NCBI GenBank assembly: GCA_036502575.1
Contig: DASXYL010000082.1
Coordinates: 1 to 64,000 of the forward strand
DNA length: 64,000 nucleotides
Source: DASXRA01 sp036502575
GTDB taxonomy: Bacteria > Actinomycetota > Actinomycetes > Mycobacteriales > Jatrophihabitantaceae
Direction: 5' to 3'
The position numbers and the translations under genes are program-made. How positions within the stretch are numbered: position 1 is the stretch's first letter; each line of letters begins with the position of its first letter. The notes beneath the pieces are model-generated. The model saw only the letters and a list, made by a program, of their open reading frames with translations. It was not told the origin of the DNA and did no database searches. Positions 44,532-53,333 of the stretch are shown here, piece after piece.

Positions 44532-45796
44532 GCGGCACCGGCCGAAGCCGCTTTGGGTGCACGGGCTGCGACCAGAGCTGCGACCCGCGCCATCTCGTTT
44601 CCGACGATCATCATCCCCTCGTCCACACCCATGCCCGGCTTCGCCAGCACCTGCGCGGCACCACACGCCATCGCAATGTGCGCCGACACCTGGGCCGAGC
44701 GGTCGGTTTCGTTGCAGGTGCCGCCACAGTAGGCCGCGAGACCGTTACGCCGGATGAGCAGCAACGCTTCGATCGTGTTGTTCACCCCGCCGAGATCAGG
44801 TGTCTTCACGTGAATGACATCGGCGGCCCGCGCCGCGACGAACGTCTCGATGTCGGCCAGGGTGTTGCACCACTCGTCGACGACGATCTGCACGCGGCTA
44901 CCTCGTGCGCGCAGCGCCAGCCGCAGGGCGTGAGAGCAGCGCACCTGCCCGTCGCGACTGCCGGCATCGATGACGTGCTCGATGCGCAGGTCGAACGGCT
45001 TCGCGAGCTCGCCGAGCGCGGCGAGGTAGTTCGCCACCAGCTCCACGTCGCCGTCGAAGGCAGCACCAATCGTGCCGTACACGTCGAACTGCAGGACGGG
45101 TTGGTAGTCCGGCCGCGTGCGCAACGCGAGGATGCGGTCACGCACCCAGGTCAGGTATTCCGCGAGCAACTCACCGTTGTGACCCAGCTTCGTCTCGACC
45201 TGGTTGACGAGGCCGTGCGGAAGCACGTCGGCCTCCTTGAAGACCATCTTGTCGACGTTGAGGTATCGATCGTCACCGGACTGGACGAACATCGGGACGG
45301 GGGCGATCTCGATACCGGCGTCGTACTCGTCCCGAACGACTTCGGACATGGTGATGCCGCGAGCTCGCGCCACCGCGTCGAGCAGCGCCTGGGTGACGCC
45401 GTACCGGATCGCGGTGTGCAGCGGCCGCCCGTCGACCTGGAGCAGGTCGACCGCCGACGCGACACTGCGGAAGTCGCCGACGCGCCGGCCGGTCAGGAGT
45501 GGTGCCACGTGCTGGTAGATGGTGGCCGCGGCCGCGGCCGCGTCGAACACGGTGTCGCGGCCGCCCACGGCCGAGTACTGCACGGCCGCGCAGTCACCGT
45601 GTGCCACCTGACCGTCGTCCAACCGGAGCAGTACGGACACGGCCTCGCCGGCCTGCCGGATCGAACGGAATCCGGGTGTCACCGGATCACCGGTGTAGCC
45701 GAACCCGTCGTGTGTCGCGCCGGCGCGAATGGCCGTCTGGTCGTCGACGAAGAAGCCGGAACGGACAGGTACGCACAGCACATCGCTGATGACCAT
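44528..45796 (-). CDS. mal: Methylaspartate ammonia-lyase
   Basis: 422 residues, enolase superfamily. It eliminates ammonia from (2S,3S)-3-methylaspartate to mesaconate. Near-complete agreement with the clostridial enzyme from memory: HDGFGYTGDPVTPGF, GQVAHGDCAAVQYS, FVQSGDDRYLNVDKM, EADVLPHGLV (the catalytic His region), VKTPDLGGVNN (the catalytic Lys region), CGGTCNETDRSAQ, KPGMGVDEGMMIV. ATG 45796. The gene overlaps a CoA-transferase by 4 bases. No glutamate mutase, its usual partner in glutamate fermentation, lies in the window, so the substrate must be made otherwise. Confidence 0.95.
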   Translation of the reverse strand: MVISDVLCVPVRSGFFVDDQTAIRAGATHDGFGYTGDPVTPGFRSIRQAGEAVSVLLRLDDGQVAHGDCAAVQYSAVGGRDTVFDAAAAAATIYQHVAPLLTGRRVGDFRSVASAVDLLQVDGRPLHTAIRYGVTQALLDAVARARGITMSEVVRDEYDAGIEIAPVPMFVQSGDDRYLNVDKMVFKEADVLPHGLVNQVETKLGHNGELLAEYLTWVRDRILALRTRPDYQPVLQFDVYGTIGAAFDGDVELVANYLAALGELAKPFDLRIEHVIDAGSRDGQVRCSHALRLALRARGSRVQIVVDEWCNTLADIETFVAARAADVIHVKTPDLGGVNNTIEALLLIRRNGLAAYCGGTCNETDRSAQVSAHIAMACGAAQVLAKPGMGVDEGMMIVGNEMARVAALVAARAPKAASAGAA

Positions 45797-45840
45797 CGGC
45801 TAGTTCTCCTCGAGACCGCGGCCCGGCCGGACCGGCCCGA

Positions 45841-46602
45841 TCATGTCGGCCACGCGACGGTGAGGCCACCGTCCACGGTTACCGTCTGGCCGGTGATGTA
45901 TCGCGCGCCGGGCGAAAGCAGGAAACAGATGACGTCCGCGACCTCCTCGGGCCGGCCGACCCGGCCGAGCGGAATCCGCAGCGCCGACCGAACCAGACCG
46001 TCCGCACCGGCGGAGTTCACCGGGTCCAGCGACTGCGGCGAGGCGATGACCCCGGGCAGCACGGCATTGACTCGGATCCCACGTGGCGCCAACTCGAGAG
46101 CGCTACTGCGCGCGAACCCCAGGATTCCCGCTTTGGAGGCGGCGTACGGCGTGTGACCGGACGATCCCACCGCACCTCCGGAGATGCTCGACACGCACAC
46201 GACCGCGCCGCCATCGCCCAGCACAGCGGCGCCGGCCCGCACGGTGCGCATCACACCGGTGAGGTCGACGTCGAGCAGGTCCTGCCACAGCTCGTCGGTC
46301 AGCTCGGCCAAGGGCTGGCGTTGCAATCTCCCGGCGTTGGCCACCACGCCGGTCAGCCCGTCGAATCGCTCGGCCGCCTCCGTGCTCGCCTGCAGCAACT
46401 GATCACCGTCGCGCACATCGGCGCGGACCACGACCCCCCGGCCGCCGATCCGCTGCACCGCATCGAGGGTCTCCTGCGCGTCGTGCGGGTCGTCGTCGTA
46501 GGTTCCGATAGCGACCGCGGCACCGCCACGGGCGAGGGCAATCGCCACGGCGCGGCCGATTCCGCTGGCCGCTCCGGTGATCAGGACGCCCGTGCCGGTC
46601 AC
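45841..46602 (-). CDS. SDR-family oxidoreductase, operon SDR 3
   Basis: 253 residues from GTG 46602, overlapping the upstream SDR stop as GTGA. ITGAASGIGRAVA cofactor loop, VSSISGGAVGSSG with Ser, YAASK, and RYITGQTVTVDGG end. Classical SDR. It is the nearest SDR upstream of methylaspartate ammonia-lyase (44-base gap). Likely oxidises or reduces a hydroxy group in the same pathway; substrate unknown. Confidence 0.9.
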   Translation of the reverse strand: MTGTGVLITGAASGIGRAVAIALARGGAAVAIGTYDDDPHDAQETLDAVQRIGGRGVVVRADVRDGDQLLQASTEAAERFDGLTGVVANAGRLQRQPLAELTDELWQDLLDVDLTGVMRTVRAGAAVLGDGGAVVCVSSISGGAVGSSGHTPYAASKAGILGFARSSALELAPRGIRVNAVLPGVIASPQSLDPVNSAGADGLVRSALRIPLGRVGRPEEVADVICFLLSPGARYITGQTVTVDGGLTVAWPT

Positions 46603-47363
46603 GGCATCACGTCTCCGCTGTTCGGGCCGAGGGTCTGGCCGGTGTAGAGATTGCCGCCCGGCTCGCTGGCCAGCAGTACCGCGCTCGGCGCCACCTCGGC
46701 GGGTATGCCGATCCGGCGTAGCGGCAGGCTGAGCCGGGTCGCCTCCACCTGCTCCGGAGGCAGGTCACCGGACAACGGCGTATCGATCGGACCGGGCGCG
46801 ATGCAGTTGACGGTGACCCCGTCGGCGGCGACCTCCCTGGCCAGCGCTCGGGTGAAGCCGATGACGCCGGCCTTCGCCGCGCTGTAGTGAGCCAGGCCCG
46901 GGCCCCCCTTGAGGCCCAACTGCGAGGCGATGTTGATGATGCGTCCATAGCCGGCCGCGGTCATCGTCGGCAGGACGGCGCGGCAACACAGGAACACGCT
47001 GCGCAGGTCCACCGCGATCGTCTCGTCGAACATCTCGGACGGCATGTCGACGACCCGGCAGTTCGTGAGGATGGCGGCGTTGTTGACCAGGATGTCGACA
47101 CCACCGAACTCAGCGACCGCGTGCTCGATCATGGCTGTGACGTCGGCCTCGAGCGAAACATCGGCCCGTTTGGTCGTCACGTCGGCACCCAGTTCGGCGC
47201 ATCGCTTGGCCATCGACGTCAGCCCGTCGCCGGTTGCGCGGTCGACCAGGCACAGCCGAGCTCCGGCCGCCGCGAAGGCGAGGGCGATCGCAGCCCCGAT
47301 TCCTCGCGCGGCCCCGGTCACCACCGCGGTGCGGCCGTCGAGCCGCCCGGACGTCATGTTCAT
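46599..47363 (-). CDS. SDR-family oxidoreductase, operon SDR 2
   Basis: 254 residues. VTGAARGIGAAIALAFA loop, NNAAILTNCRVVD, NIASQLGLKGGPGLAHYSAAK with Ser and Tyr-Lys, NLYTGQTLGPNSG end; the usual DGG tail is altered to NSG. ATG 47363. It overlaps the next SDR by 4 bases and lies 15 bases below the first. Three consecutive SDRs of different sequence suggest successive redox steps or different stereoisomers. Confidence 0.9.
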   Translation of the reverse strand: MNMTSGRLDGRTAVVTGAARGIGAAIALAFAAAGARLCLVDRATGDGLTSMAKRCAELGADVTTKRADVSLEADVTAMIEHAVAEFGGVDILVNNAAILTNCRVVDMPSEMFDETIAVDLRSVFLCCRAVLPTMTAAGYGRIINIASQLGLKGGPGLAHYSAAKAGVIGFTRALAREVAADGVTVNCIAPGPIDTPLSGDLPPEQVEATRLSLPLRRIGIPAEVAPSAVLLASEPGGNLYTGQTLGPNSGDVMP

Positions 47364-47378
47364 GCAGGGATCCTCTTC

Positions 47379-48077
47379 TCAGAAGCGAGCGTGCCCGCCG
47401 TCGATGGACAGCATCTGGCCGGTGATCCACGAGGCCTCGGCCGACATCAGGAAGCGCACGCCGTGGGCGATGTCCTCGGCGGTACCGAGCCGGCGCAGTG
47501 CGATCCGCTCGATCAGGTCGCGCTGCCCCTGTTCCCCGTAGCCTTCCCATTGGGCCGCCGTGGTGGGGTTGGAGAGGACGAAGCCGGGTGCGATGCAGTT
47601 GACCGTGATCCCGAACGGGCCGAGCTCCTGGGCCATCTGGCGGGTGAATCCGACTTGGGCTGCCTTGGCGCTGACGTAGGCCTGGATGCCGGTGAGGCTG
47701 ATCCCCTGCGCGGCGCCGGACGAGATATTGACGATCCGTCCGTACGCGGCTTTCTTCATTGCCGGGACGACAGTTCGCGTACACAGGAAGGTTGTCGTCA
47801 GGTTGGCGTCGAGAACCGCGCGCCACTCGGCGTCGGTCACCTCGTCGAGGGGCTTGCCGACCTGGCCGTGCACGCCGCCGGCGTTGTTGACGAGCAGGTC
47901 GACCGGCCCGATGCCCGCGATCAGGTCGGCGACCTGATCCGGGTCGGCGAGGTCGACGGTATCCCGGTCGGCGCGGTACACGGTGGCACCGTCGGCCTGC
48001 AGACCGGCAGCGATCGCTTGGCCGATGCCATGAGCCGAACCGGTTACCAAGGCGACCTTGCCCACCAGGTCAGGCAC
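47379..48077 (-). CDS. SDR-family oxidoreductase, operon SDR 1
   Basis: 232 residues from GTG 48077 (VPDLVGKVALVTG), overlapping the creatininase-family stop by 8 bases. TGSAHGIGQAIA loop, NNAGGVHGQ, NISSGAAQGISLTGIQAYVSAK, WITGQMLSIDGGHARF. Short for an SDR but complete, with the region after the NAD loop shortened (DRDTVDLADPDQV). First of three consecutive SDR genes. Confidence 0.9.
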   Translation of the reverse strand: MPDLVGKVALVTGSAHGIGQAIAAGLQADGATVYRADRDTVDLADPDQVADLIAGIGPVDLLVNNAGGVHGQVGKPLDEVTDAEWRAVLDANLTTTFLCTRTVVPAMKKAAYGRIVNISSGAAQGISLTGIQAYVSAKAAQVGFTRQMAQELGPFGITVNCIAPGFVLSNPTTAAQWEGYGEQGQRDLIERIALRRLGTAEDIAHGVRFLMSAEASWITGQMLSIDGGHARF

Positions 48078-48786
48078 GTGCGTCCCATCCGTTCTCGAGC
48101 AGCTCACGGACCTCAGCCACACCCGCGTCCCATACGGCGAGCGCATCGGCATCCGGGCGTTGGTAGGAGCCACCAAAGCTGCCGTCGACCGTCAATTGCC
48201 GGACCCGGTCCGCGGATGCCTGCTTGACGGCGTGCGGGGGCACCAGTGGCTTGACCACGTCAGGCATCGCCACGCCCGGCAGCCGGGTCCACGGGAAGTT
48301 CTCCATCCATGAGCCGTGCGAGCACTCGGTCTCGAAGCTCTGGACGACCTGCCAGGTCAGAGGGGCATTCCACCAGTCGTGGAAGAGAACCTGCGCACCG
48401 TCGACCGGCGGCTTGGCCATCCACTCCCGGGCAACTCCAGCGGACGGCGAGTTGCCGCCGTGACCGTTCACTATGGCGATACGCCGAAAGCCCTGGGTGG
48501 ACAGGGAATCGAGCAGATCTGCGATGACGGCCAGGTAGGTCCCGATCCGCAGCGAGGGGCTGCCGGGGAAAGCGGCGAAGTAGGGCGTGACGCCGAACGG
48601 CAACGCGGGCAGCACCGGGATGCCCAGCGGTTCGGCCGCGTCGACCGCGACCCGCTCGGCCAAGATGGCGTCCGTGCCCACCGAGAGGTACCCGTGTTGC
48701 TCGGTGGATCCGATCGGCAGCACGATCCGGTCGTCGTTCTCCAGATACTTCTCGAGCATCATCCAGTTGCAGTCGTGCACCTTCAT
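48070..48786 (-). CDS. Creatininase-family amidohydrolase
   Basis: 238 residues from ATG 48786, with AAGGAA 8 bases upstream. The family (creatinine amidohydrolase, FAPy deformylase ArfB, mycofactocin MftE) cleaves cyclic or simple amides with a di-metal centre. Motifs: IGSTEQHGYLSVGTDA (Glu, His, Asp ligands), VNGHGGNSPSA, and TECSHGSWMEN with later metal ligands. It does not sit near mycofactocin or F420 genes, so a catabolic lactamase-type role with the adjacent hydantoinase is more likely. Confidence 0.88.
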   Translation of the reverse strand: MKVHDCNWMMLEKYLENDDRIVLPIGSTEQHGYLSVGTDAILAERVAVDAAEPLGIPVLPALPFGVTPYFAAFPGSPSLRIGTYLAVIADLLDSLSTQGFRRIAIVNGHGGNSPSAGVAREWMAKPPVDGAQVLFHDWWNAPLTWQVVQSFETECSHGSWMENFPWTRLPGVAMPDVVKPLVPPHAVKQASADRVRQLTVDGSFGGSYQRPDADALAVWDAGVAEVRELLENGWDARA

Positions 48787-48851
48787 CGAGGATTCCTTTT
48801 CGTAATCGATCCGATGTGCCGGCTCAGGACCGCACCGCGGCCGGCCGGTAG

Positions 48852-50243
48852 CTAGAGGACGCCGGTGGGACCACGACGGACGAGCCGCCCCCGCCCGGGT
48901 TGGTCGACCACCGCGCCGTCGGCGTAAACGACCTCGCCGCGGCTGATCGTGTAGGCCGGCGCACCTACGACGTCCCAGCCCTCGTACAGGCTGTAACCCG
49001 CTCGGCTCATCCCCTCGGCGCCGACGATCGGCCGCCGGGCCTCGGGGTTCCAGATCACCAGGTCGGCATCGCTGCCGACGGCGATGGTGCCTTTCTGCGG
49101 GAAGAGCCCGAACAGCTTCGCCGCGTTGGTCGAGGTCGCCTCGACGAATCGCTGCAGCGACAGTCGGCCTTTGCGGACGCCTTCGGAATACAACAGCGGC
49201 ATGAGGGTCTCCAGGTCCGACATGCCCGGTCGGGCGGTCGCCACCGTCAGGGTGGGGTCGAGCTTCTTCTCCAGGGTCCAGGCCGCGTGGTCGGTGCAGC
49301 ACGTGTGTACGTGCCCGGCGGCGAGCCCGGCCCACAGCGCGTCCTGGTCGCGGGCGCTACGCAAGGGCGGATTGCCAACGAATAATGGGGCATCCTCGCC
49401 GGAGAAGCGCTCCGCGGTGAAGTACAGATAGATCGGCCGGGTCTCGACGTAGACGCGCTGTCCCCGGGCCTGGGCCGTGCGCGCCTCGGTCAGGGCGCCC
49501 TCGCTGCCGAGGTGGACGATGTATATCGGCGCGTCGGCCGCCTCGGCGAAGGCGATCATGCGGGTGACGGCTACCCGTTCCGACATCTCCGGTCGGCTGT
49601 CGGGGTAGTAGCGCAGCCCGTCCCGACCTTGATCGACGAGCGCCGCGGTCACGTGTTTGATGACGCACGCATCCTCGCAATGGACCATGGTCAGTACGCC
49701 GTGCCGCCCCGCAGCGGCCAGAGCCCGCAGGAAGCCGCCCGACTTGGTGTCGAAGTCCCCGATGCTCGTGAACACCTTCACGCTCGTATGGCCGAGGTCT
49801 GCGAGTCGGGCGATGTCCTCGGCTGACTGCTCGTCCGGCTCCATCAGAACCGGATGCAGGACGAAGTCGACGAGGCTGTCGCGGGCGGCTTCAGCCGCGA
49901 TCCGATCGACGAGCGCTGGGAGCCGTTCGCCCTTCTGCGGAAAGGCAATGTTACCGATCGTGGTAACCCCGCCCGCGGCCGCGGCCCGCGATCCGCTGAC
50001 GAAGTCGTCCGCCCACGGCACCGACTCTCCGTCGAGCTCCACGGGCGACAGGTGCACGTGCATGTCCACTCCGCCCGGCAGTACCAGATGGCCGGTGCCA
50101 TCGATCTCGCTCGCGCCCGACATCGGGCCACCGAGCTGGACGATGCGCCCCTCACGCACGCCGACGTCGGCCACGGACTGGCCGCCGGTGGTGACCACCA
50201 GCCCGTTGCGCACGACTAGATCGAGCTCCGCGCTCGCGCTCAT
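48852..50243 (-). CDS. Hydantoinase/dihydropyrimidinase-family enzyme
   Basis: 463 residues from ATG 50243, overlapping the ATPase stop as ATGA. Metal ligands: HVH in GVDMHVHLSP, the lysine for carboxylation in HTSVKVFTSIG, His in TMVHCEDACV, His in IYIVHLGSEG, Asp in CTDHAAW. Opens cyclic ureides or imides (hydantoins, dihydropyrimidines) to N-carbamoyl acids. No carbamoylase of the usual kinds follows, but a creatininase-family gene does. The exact ring substrate is unknown. Confidence 0.9.
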   Translation of the reverse strand: MSASAELDLVVRNGLVVTTGGQSVADVGVREGRIVQLGGPMSGASEIDGTGHLVLPGGVDMHVHLSPVELDGESVPWADDFVSGSRAAAAGGVTTIGNIAFPQKGERLPALVDRIAAEAARDSLVDFVLHPVLMEPDEQSAEDIARLADLGHTSVKVFTSIGDFDTKSGGFLRALAAAGRHGVLTMVHCEDACVIKHVTAALVDQGRDGLRYYPDSRPEMSERVAVTRMIAFAEAADAPIYIVHLGSEGALTEARTAQARGQRVYVETRPIYLYFTAERFSGEDAPLFVGNPPLRSARDQDALWAGLAAGHVHTCCTDHAAWTLEKKLDPTLTVATARPGMSDLETLMPLLYSEGVRKGRLSLQRFVEATSTNAAKLFGLFPQKGTIAVGSDADLVIWNPEARRPIVGAEGMSRAGYSLYEGWDVVGAPAYTISRGEVVYADGAVVDQPGRGRLVRRGPTGVL

Positions 50244-51241
50244 GACGCCTCCGCAAAGTGGCAGGCCGCCCAGTGATCCGGACGAACCTCCCGCAGGGCC
50301 GGCACTTCCTCGGCACAGATCGACTGCGCCATCCAGCATCGGGTCCGGAACCGGCATCCCGACGGCGGATCCAACGGACTGGGTACCTCGCCGGCGAGCA
50401 CGATCCGCTCCCGACCCCCAGCGGTCTGCGATCCGGGTATCGCCGACAACAGCGCCTGCGTGTAAGGCATCCGGGGATCCGCGTACAGCTCGTTAGCCTC
50501 GGCGATCTCCACCAACTTGCCCAGATACATCACCCCGACTCGGTCGCTGATGTACTGCACGACGGACAGATCGTGGGCAATGAACAGGTAGGTCAGACCG
50601 AAGTCTGCCTGTAGTTCGCTGAGCAGGTTGAGCACCTGCGACTGCACCGACATGTCCAGCGCCGATACGGGCTCGTCGGCGAGCACGAACTTGGGCCGCA
50701 GGGCCAGCGCCCGGGCGATGCCGATCCGCTGCCGCTGACCTCCGCTGAATTCATGCGGAAACCGGTCGAGGTGTTCCTCGCGCAGGCCGACCACGGACAC
50801 CAGGTCGGCCACGCGCTGGTCCCGCTCGGCGCGGTTCAGGGTCCCCTGGACGAGCAGGCCTTCAGCGATGATCTCGCGGACCCGCATGCGTGGGTCGAGG
50901 CTGCCGTGCGGATCCTGGAAGATGACCTGTAGATCGCTGCGAAGACGCTTGAGGTTGCGGCCGGTGCGCGACAGCACGTCCTCGCCGTCGAAGATCACCT
51001 CACCGGAGTGTGCCTTCTCCAACCGGACGATGGAGCGCCCCAGCGTGGACTTGCCGCAGCCGGATTCGCCGACCAGACCGAAGGTTTCGCCGCGGCGGAT
51101 GGTGAAGGACACGTCGTCGACGGCGCGCACCCAATCCTGTCGTCGGCCCAGTGCACCCGAGCGGCTCGGGTAGTACGTCTTGAGGTTGCGCACGTCGAGC
51201 AGCACGTCATCCGCGGCCTCGGGGTTGTCGCTGTCGACCAT
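50240..51241 (-). CDS. Peptide ABC transporter ATPase, DppF/OppF type (system 2)
   Basis: 333 residues from ATG 51241, with GAGGAG 7 bases upstream. Walker A GLVGESGCGKST, Q-loop VIFQDPHGSLDPR, signature FSGGQRQRIGIARAL, Walker B FVLADEPVSALDM, H-loop IAHDLSVV, and the Cys-rich C-terminal loop CRFRTRCWMAQSICAEEVP. Counterpart of the system 1 ATPase at 28127. Pairs with the ATPase 35 bases upstream. Confidence 0.95.
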   Translation of the reverse strand: MVDSDNPEAADDVLLDVRNLKTYYPSRSGALGRRQDWVRAVDDVSFTIRRGETFGLVGESGCGKSTLGRSIVRLEKAHSGEVIFDGEDVLSRTGRNLKRLRSDLQVIFQDPHGSLDPRMRVREIIAEGLLVQGTLNRAERDQRVADLVSVVGLREEHLDRFPHEFSGGQRQRIGIARALALRPKFVLADEPVSALDMSVQSQVLNLLSELQADFGLTYLFIAHDLSVVQYISDRVGVMYLGKLVEIAEANELYADPRMPYTQALLSAIPGSQTAGGRERIVLAGEVPSPLDPPSGCRFRTRCWMAQSICAEEVPALREVRPDHWAACHFAEAS

Positions 51242-51276
51242 GTCGACACTCCTCATCGTCGGTATCGCTCGTCGGA

Positions 51277-52278
51277 TCAGTAGAGCCAGCAGGCGACCTG
51301 GCCCCCATCGCCGGCGTCCTTGAGCTCGGGCATGGTGGAACAGATGTCCATCGCCTTCGGGCATCGGGGCTGGAAGGGGCAACCCGGCGGCATCTGCAAC
51401 GGATTCGGCACCGCCCCGCCGATGGTGTTCAACCGGCGTCCTTTCATCTGAGGGGTGGGGACCGAGGTCAGCAGCCCGGCTGTATACGGATGGCGGGGCG
51501 TGTCGATCACCTGGGCGACCGGGCCGCGCTCCATGACCCGGCCGCCGTACATGACCACCACCTGTTCGCACATCTCGGCTACGACGCCGATGTCGTGGGT
51601 GATGAGCAACACGGAGGTGTTGACCCGCTGGCGCAGGTCTCGGATGAGATCGAGGATCTGAGCCTGGATGGTCACGTCCAGCGCAGTCGTGGGCTCGTCG
51701 AGGATCAGCAGGTCCGGCTCGTTTGCCAGCGCCATCGCGATCGTGACCCGCTGGCGCATCCCGCCGCTCAGCTTGTGCGGATACTCGTGCACGCGCCGCC
51801 CCGGCGCGGAGATACCGACCATCGACAACAGCTCTACCGCCCGATCCATCGCCGCCCGGCGACTGAGATCCTGGTGCGCCTGCAATGCCTCGGCCACCTG
51901 CTTGCCGACCGGGTACACGGGGTTGAGGGCGCTCATCGGATCCTGGAACACCAGCGCCACGTCGCGGCCCCGAACCGCCCGCACCTCCCGTTCCGACAGG
52001 TTGACCAGGTCGCGGCCCTTGAACAGAATCTGACCGCTCGCGATGAAGCCCGGTGGCTCGATCAGCCGCATGATCGACAGCGACGTCACGCTCTTGCCGG
52101 AACCGGATTCGCCCACGATGCCGACGCTCGAGCCGGTCGCGATGTCGAAGCTGACCCCGTCCACGGCTCGGACCAGGCCCGAACGGGTCTTGAAATGGGT
52201 CCGCAGATCCTTGACCTCGAGGAGTTCCTCACGCTGCCGGGCCGATGGCGTCATCTCGGCGAGAAGTTCGCTGCTCAT
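51277..52278 (-). CDS. Peptide ABC transporter ATPase, DppD/OppD type (system 2)
   Basis: 333 residues from ATG 52278, overlapping the reductase stop as ATGA. Walker A GIVGESGSGKSV, Q-loop VFQDPMSALNPV, signature LSGGMRQRVTIAMAL, Walker B LLILDEPTTALDV, and the C-terminal CPFQPRCPKAMDIC loop. Clear paralogue of the system 1 ATPase at 29160. Drives the two permeases 56322-58174. Confidence 0.95.
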   Translation of the reverse strand: MSSELLAEMTPSARQREELLEVKDLRTHFKTRSGLVRAVDGVSFDIATGSSVGIVGESGSGKSVTSLSIMRLIEPPGFIASGQILFKGRDLVNLSEREVRAVRGRDVALVFQDPMSALNPVYPVGKQVAEALQAHQDLSRRAAMDRAVELLSMVGISAPGRRVHEYPHKLSGGMRQRVTIAMALANEPDLLILDEPTTALDVTIQAQILDLIRDLRQRVNTSVLLITHDIGVVAEMCEQVVVMYGGRVMERGPVAQVIDTPRHPYTAGLLTSVPTPQMKGRRLNTIGGAVPNPLQMPPGCPFQPRCPKAMDICSTMPELKDAGDGGQVACWLY

Positions 52279-53333
52279 GGTGAGCCGATCTCGACGGGCG
52301 ACGTCGCGGTGGGCAGCTGACTGCGCCGCAGGTGCTCCAGCTCGTCGAGGTTGGACACGCCACGGTCGCGACGGCCGTCCTCGATCTCGTGAATCATCTG
52401 CACCACGCGCCGCGTCAGCGTCATCGCCAGTCCATGGTCGGCGCCGATGTCGGCGACAATGCCGATCTGATGGTCGACCTCGGTCCGCCGATGCCGCACT
52501 GCGAGATCTCGCCAGATGCCGCTGTGCGTCTTGTGATCGGAGCGCCGCCGCGCGACGAGCCGATCCAGCGACGCGTTGATGGCCATCCAATCGCGGGCCG
52601 GCCGCGGCACGTAGAGCGCCGGCTCCACATCGTCGAATGCAACCGGCTGCACGCGTTCCCGTGCGGCCACCTCATAGACCTCGCTGCCGAGGTCCACCAT
52701 CAGCTCACGATAGGAATCGATCGCGTCGGCCATCGTCTCATCGGTGAGCGCCGAGCCGAACATCATGTTGGCGTAGCCGAGCTTGGCCCATAGGTAGCCC
52801 CAGATGTTGTCGGTGACCTCCACGGCGCCGAAGGGCAGCAACAACTCCCGCAGAGCCGCCAGCCGCTGTGACGTCCGACCGTCCAGCTCGCCGAGACGTA
52901 CCGTGCCCGGCCCGCCGTAGCTGATCACGCCCGGGGACAGGTAGTCGGCCGAGAAGTTGACCAGGCAGCCGACCGTCCGTTCCGGGCCGACAACGTGGGC
53001 GATCGTCCGCTCGCACAGACCGTTCTGCAGCGAGACGATCACCGAGTCGTCGGTCAGCAGCGGCAGCAGAGCCCGGGTGGCCGCCTCAGTGTCCTGTGCC
53101 TTCACCGCGAGCATCACGATGTCCAGCGGTCCGGCGAGATCCTCAGGCGCGGTGGCCTCGACCGAAGCCGTGAACGTCTCGTCGAAAGCCTCGATACGCA
53201 GCCCGGCTGAGGTCATTGCCGCGACGTGCTCGACCGCCCGGTCGACGAGTTGCACCGAGGCCCTGCCCCGCGTGAGGTAGGCGCCGATCGTGCCGCCGAT
53301 CGCACCGGCACCGACGATCGTGATGCGATTCAT
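52275..53333 (-). CDS. 2-dehydropantoate 2-reductase-family oxidoreductase
   Basis: 352 residues from ATG 53333, overlapping the amidohydrolase stop as ATGA. N-terminal IVGAGAIGGTIGAYL nucleotide loop, MLAVKAQDTEAA, SLQNGLCER, and the catalytic Lys in YLWAKLGYANMMFG. Ketopantoate reductase makes pantoate for coenzyme A; this member sits within a catabolic transporter operon and is longer than PanE (~300), so it more likely reduces another 2-oxoacid. It is the only insert that breaks the order shared with system 1. Confidence 0.85.
   Translation of the reverse strand: MNRITIVGAGAIGGTIGAYLTRGRASVQLVDRAVEHVAAMTSAGLRIEAFDETFTASVEATAPEDLAGPLDIVMLAVKAQDTEAATRALLPLLTDDSVIVSLQNGLCERTIAHVVGPERTVGCLVNFSADYLSPGVISYGGPGTVRLGELDGRTSQRLAALRELLLPFGAVEVTDNIWGYLWAKLGYANMMFGSALTDETMADAIDSYRELMVDLGSEVYEVAARERVQPVAFDDVEPALYVPRPARDWMAINASLDRLVARRRSDHKTHSGIWRDLAVRHRRTEVDHQIGIVADIGADHGLAMTLTRRVVQMIHEIEDGRRDRGVSNLDELEHLRRSQLPTATSPVEIGSP

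Noticed and set aside
45520..45550. GGCCGCGGCCGCGGCCGCG low-complexity run
   Set aside because: Encodes an alanine run inside methylaspartate ammonia-lyase; in frame and without sign of regulatory use.
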